This document shows positions 27,903-38,466 of a stretch of 64,000 nucleotides of DNA, in pieces. The position numbers and the translations under genes were made by a program. Source of the stretch: Nigerium sp. (GTDB lineage Bacteria > Actinomycetota > Actinomycetes > Propionibacteriales > Propionibacteriaceae); contig JADJTH010000008.1 in the NCBI GenBank assembly GCA_016711325.1, positions 620,001-684,000 on the forward strand, written 5' to 3'. Numbering within the stretch: the stretch's first letter is position 1; each line of letters begins with the position of its first letter. The notes below the pieces were generated by a model, which did not search any database, was not told the origin of the DNA, and was given only the letters and a program-made list of their open reading frames with translations.

Positions 27903-28965
27903 GTGACTCGGAGCAAGCGGACAAGGGCTCAACCGGTGCAGGTCATCGTGGCTCCAGCTTCTGCGACAGCGAATGTGCCTCCATCGTCGGATTTTTCGGC
28001 GGTGGCGGGCAGGATCTTGGACCAATTGAGCGCAACTGCTTGGCTACCCGCGGCGCTGATCGTTTCGGATCTCGGGATTGCGGCGGCTTACCGTCTGGCC
28101 CAAGGGAGTCCTACGCAGCGGTGGGAATCCATTGCCGATACACTCAATGCGAAGCCATTCGGCGTCATCTTGGGAGTCGCATTTGCCCTGGTGTTGGCCA
28201 CCATCGTCACCCAAAGCCTTGAGTTCGCTGCCATTCGATTCCTCGAGGGGTATTGGGGTTCATCGGGTTTAGCTTCGGTGCTCACGAGGTTAGGCATCTC
28301 TCGTGAGCGTCAACGTAGGCGGCATCTGACGCGCACCGGCGAGCGCTTAGACCGCGAAGCGCTCTCGGCTGTAATCCCCGCTCTCCGAACGCAACTCAAG
28401 GACAAACCGGAGTTGGTGGCGGCCATCGAGTGGATCCATCGCGGCGACGACACATCCGGTTTCGACTCTGCGGTCATCGAGGAGGCGCTTGATTTCGTCA
28501 ATGACCGCGAATGGCTACGGATAGCGCCAACCCACCTGGTTCATCGACTCAATGCCATCGACGACGCCGCTGCGTCGTTTCCGAGCGAAGACCGAATGAT
28601 GCCCAGCCGCCTAGGCCAGGGCTCTGCGCTCGGCCGAAGATCGACTTGAGTACTCCGGCGAACCCCTAAGAGGTTACATAATACGCAATCTCGCTCGGAT
28701 CAATCCGCTTCTTCTCGGTGAACACGATCAATATCGCAATCGCTTGGACATGTACGCAGTCATGTGTCTGGCCTGCGTCGGTCTCACTGCTGCGAACGCT
28801 GCCGTGCTGTGGACGGTGGTTGCTGTCGAAGGTTTGGCGGTCCTCTCCGGCTTCACACTCTTGCTAGCATGGGCCAGCTACAGAGGGGCCGTCGCCTCGG
28901 CCCATGACTACGGGACGGCTCTGCTCGCGATCAACCAGGAACTCAGCGCCGCACGGGGCTTCTAG
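27903..28965 (+). pseudogene. Membrane protein of unknown family, frameshifted
   Basis: GTG 27903 begins VTRSKRTRAQPVQ. Two hydrophobic segments (WLPAALIVSDLGIAAAY; FGVILGVAFALVLATIV) precede a charged cytoplasmic region, then a stop at 28649. In the next frame the protein resumes as ALRSAEDRLEYSGEPLRGYI and ends with two more membrane helices (MYAVMCLACVGLTAANAAVL; LAVLSGFTLLLAWASYR). One extra base in 28611-28622 causes the shift; correcting it gives 353 aa. The hydrophobic-charged-hydrophobic layout is coherent across the junction. Function unknown. Confidence 0.7.
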
Positions 28966-29437
28966 GGAGCTCGTCCATGTGCCGCCCATGGCACGACGGC
29001 GGACGGGGAGCATCTACTTCTCGTCCACATTCAAGGCAGCGAAAGTGACGGTTCCGGCTCGGCGCATTGCCGGGAACTTGTCGACCAGTCACGTTCGGAG
29101 TCTTCACCCGCTCATCACCCCGAGTCAAGGCTTCTTCCCATCCATCATTTCACAGCCAGAGTCTGGAAGTGAGAGGGCTGGGAGGAACGATTCCCTCTGG
29201 GAACCGCCAATTCAGTTGAGCGCCGGCGTCCGCCGGCGGCTGTCCCTGCGAGGGCCACCATCGCGCACAGCGCGGCAGATGAGTGCACGGTCCGATCGCC
29301 GTGGCGCAGCGAGGAGCGCCCGCCTCCCGACGCGCAGAGCCGGCGCGTCGGCGCGTCGGCGCGCCGGCGGCTATAGAGTCACCAACGGCAGACCGTCTGA
29401 CGAGCGTGCACGGTGCCGCCGAGTAACGAGGAGGTCC
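28966..29437 (+). other. Gap without a recognisable gene
   Basis: About 470 bp. I see only GC-rich short repeats, such as GGCGCGTC direct repeats near 29342-29368, and no supportable gene. Confidence 0.5.
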
Positions 29438-29674
29438 ATGGTGGCCAGGAGGCGCGTTGGGCTGGCGGTCTTCTGGCTCGGGGTCTTCTTGTTGTTTGTC
29501 CACACCACCCTGCCAGCACTGTGGGAGCTGTTCGGTCCCGGAACCCCGTACCCGCTCAGTTCGTTGAGCGGGCTGGGTGCCATTGCCACTGGCTTCACCC
29601 CTCCGCTTGGGGCTGCCTTGATGGTGGTCGCCGCCGTACTCGCCGGGCCTCACACAACCCATGAGGGAGCATGA
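29438..29674 (+). CDS. Small two-helix membrane protein
   Basis: 78 aa from ATG 29438, with GAGGAGG 5-6 bp upstream. Helices: VGLAVFWLGVFLLFVHTTL and LGAIATGFTPPLGAALMVVA. Its stop overlaps the next ATG in an ATGA, so the pair is co-translated. Family not recognised; probably forms a membrane complex with the next product. Confidence 0.65.
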   Translation: MVARRRVGLAVFWLGVFLLFVHTTLPALWELFGPGTPYPLSSLSGLGAIATGFTPPLGAALMVVAAVLAGPHTTHEGA

Positions 29675-30258
29675 ACGAGCCAGCGCACTTCCCGACCGCG
29701 CTTTATCTCTACTTCGCCGCGGGCGGCACCACGGCCCTGATCCTGTTCGCGCTGGTGACGTGGACATGGCTCAGGACAAGGGCGGTCACCTCCGGACGAC
29801 TGCGCTCAGGTCTGACCTGGCTCGGAGTCGGGTTCGCGTTCCTGCTGTCGTCCCAGTGGTTTGCGTGCGGTATCGGCGCCGGACCCGGCTTCCTCCTCGG
29901 TGACGACGATTCCGCCCGGCAGCCCTTCCTGGCCACAGCGGCCGCCGTCGCCGGAATGTTCTGCTCGGTCATCGGCTGGTTCGGCGTCCTGGTCGGCATG
30001 CGCTTCATCCACACATCGCTCAAGCAAGGCGTAACACGGCCGGCGCAGACTCCGACCCCCACCAGGTCGCGCCGATCCCAACACGCTAGAGTCACAAGAA
30101 ACCGGCGACATCCGCGGCAAAGTCAGATGGCTCCCTCGGGCGTCGGACGCGGAGCGCGACCGCATGCGGTCAGGATCGGCAGCCTCGTGTTCGGCGGGGT
30201 GACTCGGGACCGGCTGACCGCGAGGATGGATGCGTGGTTGATTCGAGCGCCCGCATGA
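29671..30258 (+). CDS. Three-helix membrane protein
   Basis: 195 aa. Helices near residues 12-34 (TTALILFALVTWTWL), 47-70 (LGVGFAFLLSSQWFACGIG) and 85-112 (VAGMFCSVIGWFGVLVG), then a basic tail. It overlaps the preceding small membrane protein and, through ATGA, the HAD gene. The last 60 residues are low in hydrophobicity and Arg-rich, so a small frameshift near the 3' end cannot be excluded. Function unknown. Confidence 0.6.
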   Translation: MNEPAHFPTALYLYFAAGGTTALILFALVTWTWLRTRAVTSGRLRSGLTWLGVGFAFLLSSQWFACGIGAGPGFLLGDDDSARQPFLATAAAVAGMFCSVIGWFGVLVGMRFIHTSLKQGVTRPAQTPTPTRSRRSQHARVTRNRRHPRQSQMAPSGVGRGARPHAVRIGSLVFGGVTRDRLTARMDAWLIRAPA

Positions 30259-31074
30259 CCCGGCCGGCCCGCCTGGTGGCGGTCGACATGGACGGGACCT
30301 TCCATCGATGCCGAGCGCGGATATGACCGGGTCCGCTTCCGCCGATTGCATCAGCGACTCCAGGCTGCCGGTGTCCGTTTCGTCGTGGCCAGCGGCAACC
30401 AGTACTGGCAGTTACTGACCTACTTCGACGGCTTCCCCGACGTCCTCTACATCGCCGAGAACGGTGCCGTAGTGGCTACCGCGGAACGGGTGCTGAGAGT
30501 GGCGCCGTTCGAGCCGAGCGCGGTGGCTGCCGCGCTGGACTACGTGGACCGCCTGCCCGGCGTCTCCACCCTAGCCTGCGGTGTGAAGGCTGCCTATGCC
30601 CGTCACGACACCGATCCCGGTGTGCTGGAGATGATGCGCCGGTACTACGTGCGGCTCGAACTCGTGGATGGCTGGGCCCAGATCGACGACGACGTGGTGA
30701 AGCTCGCTCTGGATTGCCCGGCGGAGCGGACCGGCGCACTGCTGGCGGAGTTGGCCATCGGGCTGCCCCGTGGTGTCGTTGCGACCTCGAGTGGGCACGG
30801 GTCAATCGATCTGGTGAGCCACGGGGTCAACAAGGGCGTCGCGCTGGCCTGGCTCGGCGAACGGTTGGGCATTGCGGCGGAGGAGATGATCGCCTTCGGC
30901 GACGGTGGCAATGACGTGGAGATGCTCGCGCTGGTCGGCCTCGGGGTGGCCATGGCCAACGCGCCCGACGATGTCAAGAAGCACGCTGACGTCGTGGCTG
31001 GAGCCCACGACGACAGCGGGGTGCTCGAGTTCCTTGAGCACCTCCCCGTCCAACCGTGGTCGAATCGCTCCTGA
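30255..31074 (+). pseudogene. HAD-IIB (Cof-type) phosphatase, frameshifted near the start
   Basis: ATG 30255 gives MTRPARLVAVDMDGTF, containing the catalytic DxD (VDMDGT), then hits a stop. The next frame continues DAERGYDRVRFRRLHQRLQ and runs to the end with VVASGNQ (motif II), NKGVAL (Lys) and IAFGDGGNDVEMLALVG (motif IV). One extra base near 30300-30303 (TTCC) causes the shift; removing it gives 272 aa, normal for Cof-like sugar-phosphate or nucleotide phosphatases. It overlaps the membrane gene before it by 4 bp. Confidence 0.88.
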
Positions 31075-31360
31075 CCGCCGGATTGGGATCCACCTCCAAG
31101 ACGTGCGTATCTCCGCGGAACAGCCTGGGTCGTGAGAACCAACTGCCGGCCACCGGCGGCCACGCCCAGGACTCGCCGTCTTCGGCAGATCCCGCACGCG
31201 TCGTGCGGCAATTGAGGATGTCCGCGGGACGCTTTCAGCTTGTCGAGTTCGACGGGTGTGGGGCTTCTGGGGCCACCACTGCGCTGGGTAGGCCCACGTC
31301 ACCGCGCTGACGCGCGCTGCCCGGTCCGGCGCGAGTCAGCCCGGGAGATAGGTTGACAAC

Positions 31361-32833
31361 GTGAACCCCACCCGACCCGGCACCTCCTCCGCGTGGCTGA
31401 CGCTGCTGGTCTGCGCGCTCGTGGGCGCCCTCGCCTTCCTGCTGCTCGGTCCTCGCAACGCCGGGCTGGGCGCCCCCACCGGCGATCCGGTCCTGGCCCG
31501 CGACGCGTCGGTGGCGCTGGCCACCGCCCGGAACGTCGAAACGGTCAGCGTCGCCCGAATCCGCGACGGCCAAGCGTCATGGGCAGGGTTCGGTGAGGTC
31601 ACCCCGGACAGCCGATACGAGCTCGGCTCGATCACTAAGACGTTCGACGGGCTCCTGCTCGCGGACGCCGCACAGCGCGGCGAGGTGCGCCTCGACGACC
31701 GGCTCGACGCCCACCTGACGGAGTTGGCCGGCACGCCGGTCGGTTCGGTGACCTTGGCGGAGCTCGCCAGCCACCGGGCCGGGCTGCCCCACATGGCCCG
31801 CCTCGACATGGTGCGTGTCGTCGCCGAGGACCTTGCCGGCGCCGCCCTGTCCGACTACACCACCGGCCCGCCGGACCGCGTGATCCGCGATGCGGGTGCG
31901 ATCAGGCTGTCGGGCCGGGGCACGATGCAGTACTCCAACCTCGGCGCGTCCCTGCTCGGCTTCGCCCTCACCCGCGCCGCCGGGGCACCCGACTGGCCCT
32001 CCTACGTCCGCGAGCGTCTCTTCGAGCCGCTCGGCATGCACGACACCCTCATCGCCGAACCCGGCCGGCCGGCGTCCGACCTGATGCAACCCCACCAGGG
32101 GCTTGGTAGGCCCACCGCACCGTGGACGGGCAGCGGCTACGCGCCCGCCGGCATCGGGGTGACGACCACCGCGGCCGACCTCACCCGCTACGCCCAAGCG
32201 ATCCTCGACGGCACCGCGCCCGGCCTGCAGGCCCTCGACGCCCGCTGGCCGGCGATGATGGGCTGGCAGATCGGCCTGGCCTGGATCGTCACCGACACAG
32301 AGGCAGGCCCGGTCGCTTTCCACAACGGGGGCACCGGCGGCACCAAGACCATGCTCGCGATCGACCGCGCCCACCAACAGGCGGCGATCGTCCTGAACAA
32401 CAGCACCCAGGACGTGACCGGCGCGGGCCTGGCGTTGGTGGGTGTGCCCCTCGACAGCTCGCTGGCGCCGCCGCCGGTCGACGCGGACACGGTCGGCTGG
32501 GTCGGTGTCGGTGTCCTGTTCACGCTGTTGTTCGCCGTCGGGGCTGTCCGAGGACGAAGCAGGGCCCGGATCCTGGGGCAAGGGCTCGCCACTGCCGGCG
32601 CGTTGTTGCTGTGGTGGATCGCCGCCCCGTGGGACTGGAGTGCGCCCTGCGTTTTCGGTGCCGCGTCCGGGCTCGCCCTGGCCGCAGCCATGGTTGCAGC
32701 GCGGCGTTGGGTCCACCTGCCGTGGCTGCCGCCCCGCTGGCGTTCCGGGACGCTCATCACCCTCGCCGCGGGGGGCGCCTGGCTGACCGCCATGCTCACC
32801 CTGGCACTCTGGGCGGCGACACTCAGGCGCTGA
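31361..32833 (+). CDS. Membrane-anchored serine hydrolase (class C beta-lactamase fold)
   Basis: 490 aa from GTG 31361, with GGGAG about 15 bp upstream. An N-terminal signal anchor (AWLTLLVCALVGALAFLLLG) is followed by the penicillin-binding-like fold: SITK (Ser-x-x-Lys) near residue 91, YSN near 191 and HNGGTGG near 320. Three to four C-terminal helices form a membrane tail. This matches Pfam beta-lactamase (CubicO-like) proteins with C-terminal membrane domains. It likely acts outside the membrane on D-amino acid or ester bonds; the substrate is unknown. The frame is intact. Confidence 0.87.
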   Translation: MNPTRPGTSSAWLTLLVCALVGALAFLLLGPRNAGLGAPTGDPVLARDASVALATARNVETVSVARIRDGQASWAGFGEVTPDSRYELGSITKTFDGLLLADAAQRGEVRLDDRLDAHLTELAGTPVGSVTLAELASHRAGLPHMARLDMVRVVAEDLAGAALSDYTTGPPDRVIRDAGAIRLSGRGTMQYSNLGASLLGFALTRAAGAPDWPSYVRERLFEPLGMHDTLIAEPGRPASDLMQPHQGLGRPTAPWTGSGYAPAGIGVTTTAADLTRYAQAILDGTAPGLQALDARWPAMMGWQIGLAWIVTDTEAGPVAFHNGGTGGTKTMLAIDRAHQQAAIVLNNSTQDVTGAGLALVGVPLDSSLAPPPVDADTVGWVGVGVLFTLLFAVGAVRGRSRARILGQGLATAGALLLWWIAAPWDWSAPCVFGAASGLALAAAMVAARRWVHLPWLPPRWRSGTLITLAAGGAWLTAMLTLALWAATLRR

Positions 32834-33182
32834 AGTCCCTCCACTCCCCTTGGCCAGAAATCCTCGGTGCCCGGCTCCGAGACTGTCCGGTAGGTTCACC
32901 AGGCTCTACCGGGCCATCCCGAGGTCGCGGGCCATTCGACGGATGGCGGCGCTGAGGGAATCGTCCGTGCGCACTGCGCGAGGATCGGCTCGACTCACTC
33001 GCTCAGGGTATGGGCCACTGGTCGGTGCCGGGACCCGCGACGCCCGCGGCTGCGAACTAGGCCCTGAGAACGTCTTTCGGGGCGAGCGGGGGGCGTCCGC
33101 CTCAGTCTCGACCGAGGCGCAGGTATACGGTTGGCGTGGGCACCCGCCCAGACAGAGCCGTCCACAGGCAGGAGCCCGAGGA
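32834..33182 (+). other. Gap without a recognisable gene
   Basis: 349 bp between the serine hydrolase and the ABC exporter. One frame is open into the permease but lacks a start or family match upstream of ATG 33183. It probably carries the exporter promoter; none was assigned. Confidence 0.5.
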
Positions 33183-35587
33183 ATGAGGCCGACCGGGGTC
33201 CTTTCGACTCTCACCCGAAACACCCTCAAGCGAAGCCCGGTCACCGCAATCGTTCTCGTCCTGTTCGTGGCGCTGTCGGCGATGTTGGCCAGTTCGGCCG
33301 GCGCCCTGCTGGTCACCGTCAGCGGCGCCACCGACTCCCTGATGCGCCAGGCGCGCTCGTCGCACTTCGTCCAGATGCACGCCGGAGACCTGGACGAGCA
33401 GCGGCTGAACCAGTTCGCCGCCGCCAACAACCTGGTTGAAGACCATGCGGTCAGCCTGTTGCTGAACGTGGATGGCGCAGCGATCCGGTTGACCGGGGAC
33501 GACACCGACGCCACGCTCGCAGCCGGGCTGCAGGACAACGCATTCGTCACCCAGAACGCCGACTTCGACTGGCTGCTCGACCTCGACGGGCAGGTGATCG
33601 ACCCCGAGCCGGCGACGGTGTGGCTGCCCGTCTACTACCAGCAGGCGCTCGATCTGCACGCGGGCGACCTGCTCACCGTGACCGGCGGCGGGTTCACCCA
33701 CGAACTGACCGTGGCCGGCTTCATGCGTGATTCGCAGATGAACCCCTCCTTCGCCGGCTCGAAGCGCCTGCTGGTCGCGTCCGCCGATCACGCCGCGCTG
33801 GCCGACGGCCTGGGTGAGTTCGCCTCCCCCGAGCGCATCATCGAGTTCCGGCTGACGGACGCGAGCGCGGTCGCCGAGTTCGAGACCCAGTACCGGGACG
33901 CCGGTCTGGAGGCCAACGGACCGACGGTCACCTGGTCGCTGTTCTCGCTGCTCAACTCGATGTCGACCGGGATCACCGCGGCGCTGGTGGTGCTGGTCAC
34001 CCTGTTGCTGGTCGGGATCTCTCTGCTGTGCGTGCGGTTCACCCTTCTCACCAGCATCGAGCAGGACTACCGCGAGATCGGCGTCCTCAAGGCCATCGGC
34101 CTGCGGCGAGCAGATCTGCGGCGGCTGTACTCGCATCGCTACCTCATCCTCGCTGGCGGGGGAGCCCTGGTGGGGTGGCTGTTGTCGTTCGGGCTGACCC
34201 ACCTGTTGCTGCGCGAGGTGCGGTTGTTCCTCGGCCCCGCGAGTCACACGCTGCTGACCGTCCTGATCGGGGTGGTCGCGTCCGGCCTGATCGTCGGCGT
34301 CATCGCCCTTACGGTGCGGCGCATCCTCGTCCGGCTCGAACACGTCTCGCCGGTGCAGGCCATCCGTACCGGGGTCGCGGAAGCGACCTCTCCGCGGGCC
34401 GGCGCGGCAGCTCCCCAGCACGGCGTTGGACGACGGTGGCGGGCAGTTCACTGCCCACCCCGGTGCTGCTCGGCCTGCGTGATCTGGGCCGCCGACCCGG
34501 CCTGTACGCGGTGCCGGCCATCATCTTCACGCTCGCGGCGGTCCTGCTGATCCTGCCCCAGAGCCTGTACGCGACCATCACGTCACCGCAGTTCGTCACC
34601 TACATGGGCGTCGGCGTCAGCGACATCCGGATTGACGTCAGGCAGCCGGCCGACCCGGCCCGGGTCGCCGAGGCGTCCCGGGAACTCGCCGCCGACCCCC
34701 GCGTCGCCGAGCAGGTCCTCCTCGAGACCGCCGCCTACACCGCCCTCGACCCGGCCGGGAAGCGCGCCACCGTGAAGGTGGAGTCGGGCAACCTGGCAGC
34801 ATTCCCGGTCACCTACCTGAACGGTGGGATACCCGCCACGCCTACCGAGATCGCGCTGTCAGCGCTGCAGGCCGAGGCGCTGGGTGCCGCGGTCGGCGAC
34901 GAGATCGTCGTCACACCCGTCCGCTCCGCGACCGCGACGGACGGGGCGCTGACGCTCGTAGTCTCGGGTATCTACCAGGACATCACCAACGGCGGCAAGA
35001 CCGGCAAGATGTTGGCCCCGCACACCAGCGCCGACCTGATGTGGAGCGTCCTGTACGCCGATGCGGCGGCGGGAGCGGACGTCGAGGCGCTGATCGCCGA
35101 GTACGCCGCCCAGAACCCCGACCTGAAGGTCAATCCGGTCGCCGCCTACGTCGAGGGCATCGTCGGGGGATCGATCGCCGCAACCCGGGACGCGTCGGTC
35201 GCCGCTGTTGGAGTCGGTCTGCTGGTCAGCGCGCTGATCGCGGCGCTGTTCCTACGGTTGCTGCTCGTCCGGGACGTCTACCCGATCGCGGCGATGCGCG
35301 CCATCGGTTTTCGCGACAGCCACATTCGTGGCCAGTACCTGGTTCGCACTGTCGTCCTGCTCTTTCTGGGGACGATCGTCGGGGCGATCCTGTCCGCCGC
35401 GCTCGGCAGCGCCCTGGCCGGGGTGCTGCTTCGGCCGATCGGCATCTCGCGCATCCGGGTGGTCGCCGACCCGCTGCTCGCCTACGTCGCTTCCCCGCTT
35501 GCCCTGCTGCTGACAGTCGTCGGCACCGCAATCGTCGCGACCCGCACCACCGGCCGCGCTTCCATTGCCGCCACCATCAAGGACTAG
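33183..35587 (+). pseudogene. FtsX/MacB-like ABC transporter permease, frameshifted
   Basis: ATG 33183 starts MRPTGVLSTLTRN, with a first helix VLVLFVALSAMLASSAG and a large external region. A three-helix FtsX block follows (ITAALVVLVTLLLVGISLLC; YREIGVLKAIGLRRADL). The frame then ends at 34550, while the next frame continues with LPTPVLLGLRDLGRRPGLY and a second FtsX block (MRAIGFRDSHIRGQY). One missing C in the run 34413-34416 explains it; restored length is 801 aa, normal for two-block permeases. With the ATPase it would export a peptide or lipid, or act as a mechanotransmitter. Confidence 0.85.
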
Positions 35588-35595
35588 GAATCATC

Positions 35596-36370
35596 GTGAA
35601 GACACCCCCTGCTCACTACCACCGGCCTGCTCACCGCCACCGGCATCCGCAAGTCGTTCGCGACCGACGGCCAGACCACCGAGGTGCTGCACGGCATCGA
35701 CCTGAGTGTGGACGACGGCGAGTTCGTGGCCGTCATGGGGCCGTCGGGTAGCGGCAAGTCGACGCTGCTCTACGCCATTTCTGGCATGGACGAGGTCGAC
35801 GCCGGGACCGTCGTCCTGGACGGCACCGACCTGACTGCGCTCACCCCCGACGAGTTGGCGGACGCGCGGCGCCAGCAGATGGGCTTCGTCTTCCAACAGC
35901 CCAACCTGCTCAAGGACCTGGTGCTGCTCGACAACATCGTGTTGACAAGCTCACTCGACCGCCTCGGCACCCCAGCTGAGCGGGTGGCACGCGCGGAGGA
36001 ACTGATGGGCCGGGTTGGGATCTGGGACCTGCGCGATCGGATGCCGGCGCAGGTATCGGGCGGTCAGCTGCAGCGCGCCGGGATTTGCCGGGCGTTGATG
36101 CGCCGTCCCCGAATCGTGTTCGGGGACGAGCCGACCGGTGCCCTCAACACGCGGGCAGCCTCCGAGATCATGGACCTGCTCGCCGAGTTCCACGCCGAAG
36201 GGATGACGCTGCTGCTGGTCACCCATGACGCCCACGTCGCCGCGCGCGCCGATCGGGTGGTGTTCATGGTCGACGGCGAGGTTTCGGACGAGATCGTCTT
36301 CGACGCCCCCGATGACCGCGATGCCCGACTTGGGCGGGTCACTGCGGGCCTGCGCCGGATGGGGATCTGA
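35596..36370 (+). pseudogene. ABC transporter ATPase (MacB/LolD-like), frameshifted at the 5' end
   Basis: GTG 35596 (AGGAA just upstream) followed by MKTPLLTTTGLLTATGIRK requires one C fewer in the run 35604-35608. Everything after that is intact: GPSGSGKST (Walker A), QQPNLLKDLVLLDNIV (Q-loop), SGGQLQRAGICRAL (signature), IVFGDEPTGALN (Walker B) and LVTHD (H-loop). Corrected length is 257 aa. Initiation at in-frame GTG 35684 would delete the first beta strand. It lies 8 bp after the permease, and together they make a MacB-type exporter. Confidence 0.85.
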
Positions 36371-36379
36371 GCGGCCCCG

Positions 36380-36694
36380 CCGCTCCCGCCACTGAGGACA
36401 ACCGCGGCGACCGGCCCGAACCTGCTCCACGTCGTGCCTGTCCTGACGCCGAGCCACACCACCGGCCGCATCGGGGCGTGCACGTCACCGACCGCGAGGA
36501 AGAACCGTGAGGGGCGACCCCGGAGCACCAACAGCACGGCGATCACCAGACCCGTCACCATCAGGCGCAGGGACTGCTCGGCCAGCATGTAGGTGTTGAA
36601 CGACGGATCAGCCAACCAGGCTCGATAGGCGGGCGCCTGATCGATGACCCGGAACACGAGCCACTCGGCGCCGACTGACCTGTTTCAGCTCAAA
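36380..36694 (-). pseudogene. C-terminal fragment of CPBP-like membrane protein cut by an IS
   Basis: Reads GAEWLVFRVIDQAPAYRAWL, then a membrane helix LRLMVTGLVIAVLLVLRGR and VHAPMRPVVWLGVRTGTTW, as in actinobacterial CPBP (Abi) proteins. It is the downstream piece of the gene whose start lies at 38466 on the other side of the IS. The 3' end runs toward the ABC ATPase gene and loses similarity, so the catalytic CPBP helices are missing. Confidence 0.65.
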
Positions 36695-36715
36695 TGTCGC
36701 ATTTCGCGGCTTTGA

Positions 36716-37808
36716 TCAGTCCACCCCTGGCGGGTCTGGACGGTGGTTGTGGATCTGATTGTTCCGCCGTTGGCGGTGGTGAGCAAGACGACGCTGGTGG
36801 GCGTCGTGCAGGCCCTTGCGGCGGGCGGCGCGGATGGCCTCGCCCCCTGCCTTGGTGTTCATCGTCGGGGGTCACGTAGCCGATGCTGGAGTGCAGGCGG
36901 ACGGTGTTGTACTCGATCTGGATGCGGTCGAGCTCGGCCCGCAGGACGGCCGGGTCGGTGATCGCCAGCAGGTGCGGCCATTCGGCCTTCAGGGTGCCGT
37001 TCAACGACTCGATCCACGCCTGATCGGTCGGGGTGGAGGGCCGGCCGAAGTGTTGCGCGATCGCGACCAGGGCCATGAACCGGCGGGTGCCGGTGGCGAT
37101 CATCTGCGACCCGTTGTCCGATACCGCCAGCAGTAGCGGGGTGAGGCCGTCGTCGGCGTCGGGGTCGACCCGGCCGGTCGCCGCCCGAGCCAGGGCTTCC
37201 TCCAGCAGGCCCTCGGATTCCAGGGCCGTGGTGAACGCGGCCTGCACCTGGGTGGTGGTCTCCTCGCTGGATACCAGGTGGGTGAGCCACTTGCGGGACA
37301 CGAGGTCCTCGATGATCAGCACCTTCGCCCCGCAGCGGGTGAAGTGGGTCGTGTCGTAGATCCATAGGGAATTCGGCTTGTAGGACGCCCAGTCCGGGAA
37401 CGGCTTGCGTTCCCCGCGGGCCGGCCGCGGCAGCGGACGAAAGTGCTTGTCAGACTCGATCAACACCCTGCGCACGGTGGACGGTGATGCCCAGAACCGG
37501 CCCACATACGAGCCCCGATGCGCCAGCCGCCGGTGGGAGCGGTCCCGTTCGCCCCACTCGTTGAACACCGCCAGAATCTGCTGAACCTCATCGTCGAGGA
37601 GACCGTTGACTGCGACCCCGCCGGGCTTCCGGTCGGCCAGGTCCGTGCGCCGGGCCTGCCAGCGTTCGACCCGCCGCCGGCTGATCTTGAGCACCTCGCA
37701 CACGGCCTGCAAGCTCCAGCCCTCGCCGACCGCGTGGTCCACCAGACCGAGGAGGCCGGCCTTGCCGACGGCGTCGACACGCACCGGAACAGGCTCGGTC
37801 ACCGCCAT
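36716..37808 (-). pseudogene. IS3-family transposase OrfB, frameshifted near the 3' end
   Basis: From ATG 37808, MAVTEPVPVRVDAVGKAG. A helix-turn-helix region (LQAVCEVLKISRRRVERW) precedes the rve integrase core with DDE residues in IYDTTHF, VSDNGSQM and WIESLNGTLKAEW. The frame drifts after SSIGYVTPDDEHQG. One extra base in the C-run 36843-36847 (plus strand) is the cause; correcting it gives a natural end (LHDAHQRRLAHHRQRRN) at 36716 and 363 aa. All DDE residues precede the shift. Confidence 0.82.
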
Positions 37809-38161
37809 CCGGAGCCCCCTTTTCCCTCCAGCAAGGTGAGCTTGACCGCCAACTCCTTCACCGCCTCCGACAGCCGGGCGACCTCGGCGTTGGCGGCCTC
37901 CAACTCGACATCCCGGGGGGTCTTGCCCACCCCGGGTTTCGACGCCGACAAGGCCGCCATCGCGCCCTCCTTGGCGACCTGGCGGAGCTTCATGATCGTC
38001 GAACGGTCCACCCCCGCCGCCTCCGCGGCGGCGTTGATGGTCGTCTCGCCACGCACGAGCTGGAGGAAGATCTCGTACTTCACCGACGGCGCCAACAACT
38101 TCTTCGCGCGCCGCGTAGGGCTCGCCGGGCTCGCCCCGGCATCCTTGTTCGTCGAGGACAT
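37799..38161 (-). CDS. IS3-family transposase OrfA
   Basis: 120 aa from ATG 38161. It holds an HTH (TTINAAAEAAGVDRSTIMKL) and a C-terminal coiled coil (ELEAANAEVARLSEAVKEL) as usual for OrfA. Its stop overlaps the OrfB start region by 10 bp, allowing -1 frameshifting or coupled translation to make the fused transposase. Confidence 0.82.
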   Translation of the reverse strand: MSSTNKDAGASPASPTRRAKKLLAPSVKYEIFLQLVRGETTINAAAEAAGVDRSTIMKLRQVAKEGAMAALSASKPGVGKTPRDVELEAANAEVARLSEAVKELAVKLTLLEGKGGSGWR

Positions 38162-38227
38162 CGACACTCACTCTCGGGTCAGCCAGACCCCCACAGTGTG
38201 GTCTGATTCAAACCCCGAAATGCGACA

Positions 38228-38466
38228 CGATCCCTGACGCAAGACACGACCAGACCCAGGAACACGACCAGGAAAGGCACCAACGGACGGAACCGTGCCC
38301 CAACGGCGGCCACCAGCAGCCCGATCGCGATCACGGACGCCGAGAGCACCGTCCGTGCGTCGTCCGAGACCTCGACGTGCAGCAACTCCTGCAACACGAC
38401 CCGCGGCAACGTCGACGCACCCGCGACCACGATCCACGCGGCCACCACGAGGGGAACCCGGTTCAT
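38228..38466 (-). pseudogene. N-terminal fragment of CPBP-like membrane protein cut by an IS
   Basis: ATG 38466 gives MNRVPLVVAAWIVVAGASTL and two helices (VLSASVIAIGLLVAAVG; LVPFLVVFLGLVV), then runs into the IS. The continuation is found beyond the IS at 36694. The start overlaps the stop of the upstream GAF-ANTAR gene (ATGA), so the two were co-translated. Not functional as read. Confidence 0.7.

Larger units (their letters stand above)
36695..38227 (-). mobile_element. IS3-family insertion sequence inside a CPBP-like gene
   Basis: 1533 bp. Terminal inverted repeats are TGTCGCATTTCGCGGCTTTG at 36695-36714 and its imperfect complement ending at 38227 (21 of 25 bases match over the outer 25). 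It encodes overlapping OrfA and OrfB on the minus strand. No 3-bp target duplication is visible (AAA left, CGA right), so one side may have changed after insertion. Confidence 0.8.

Noticed and set aside
36695..38227. ISL3 or IS481 assignment for the element in the CPBP gene
   Set aside because: The two overlapping frames with an HTH/coiled-coil OrfA and a DDE OrfB fit IS3; IS481 and ISL3 elements have a single transposase frame.
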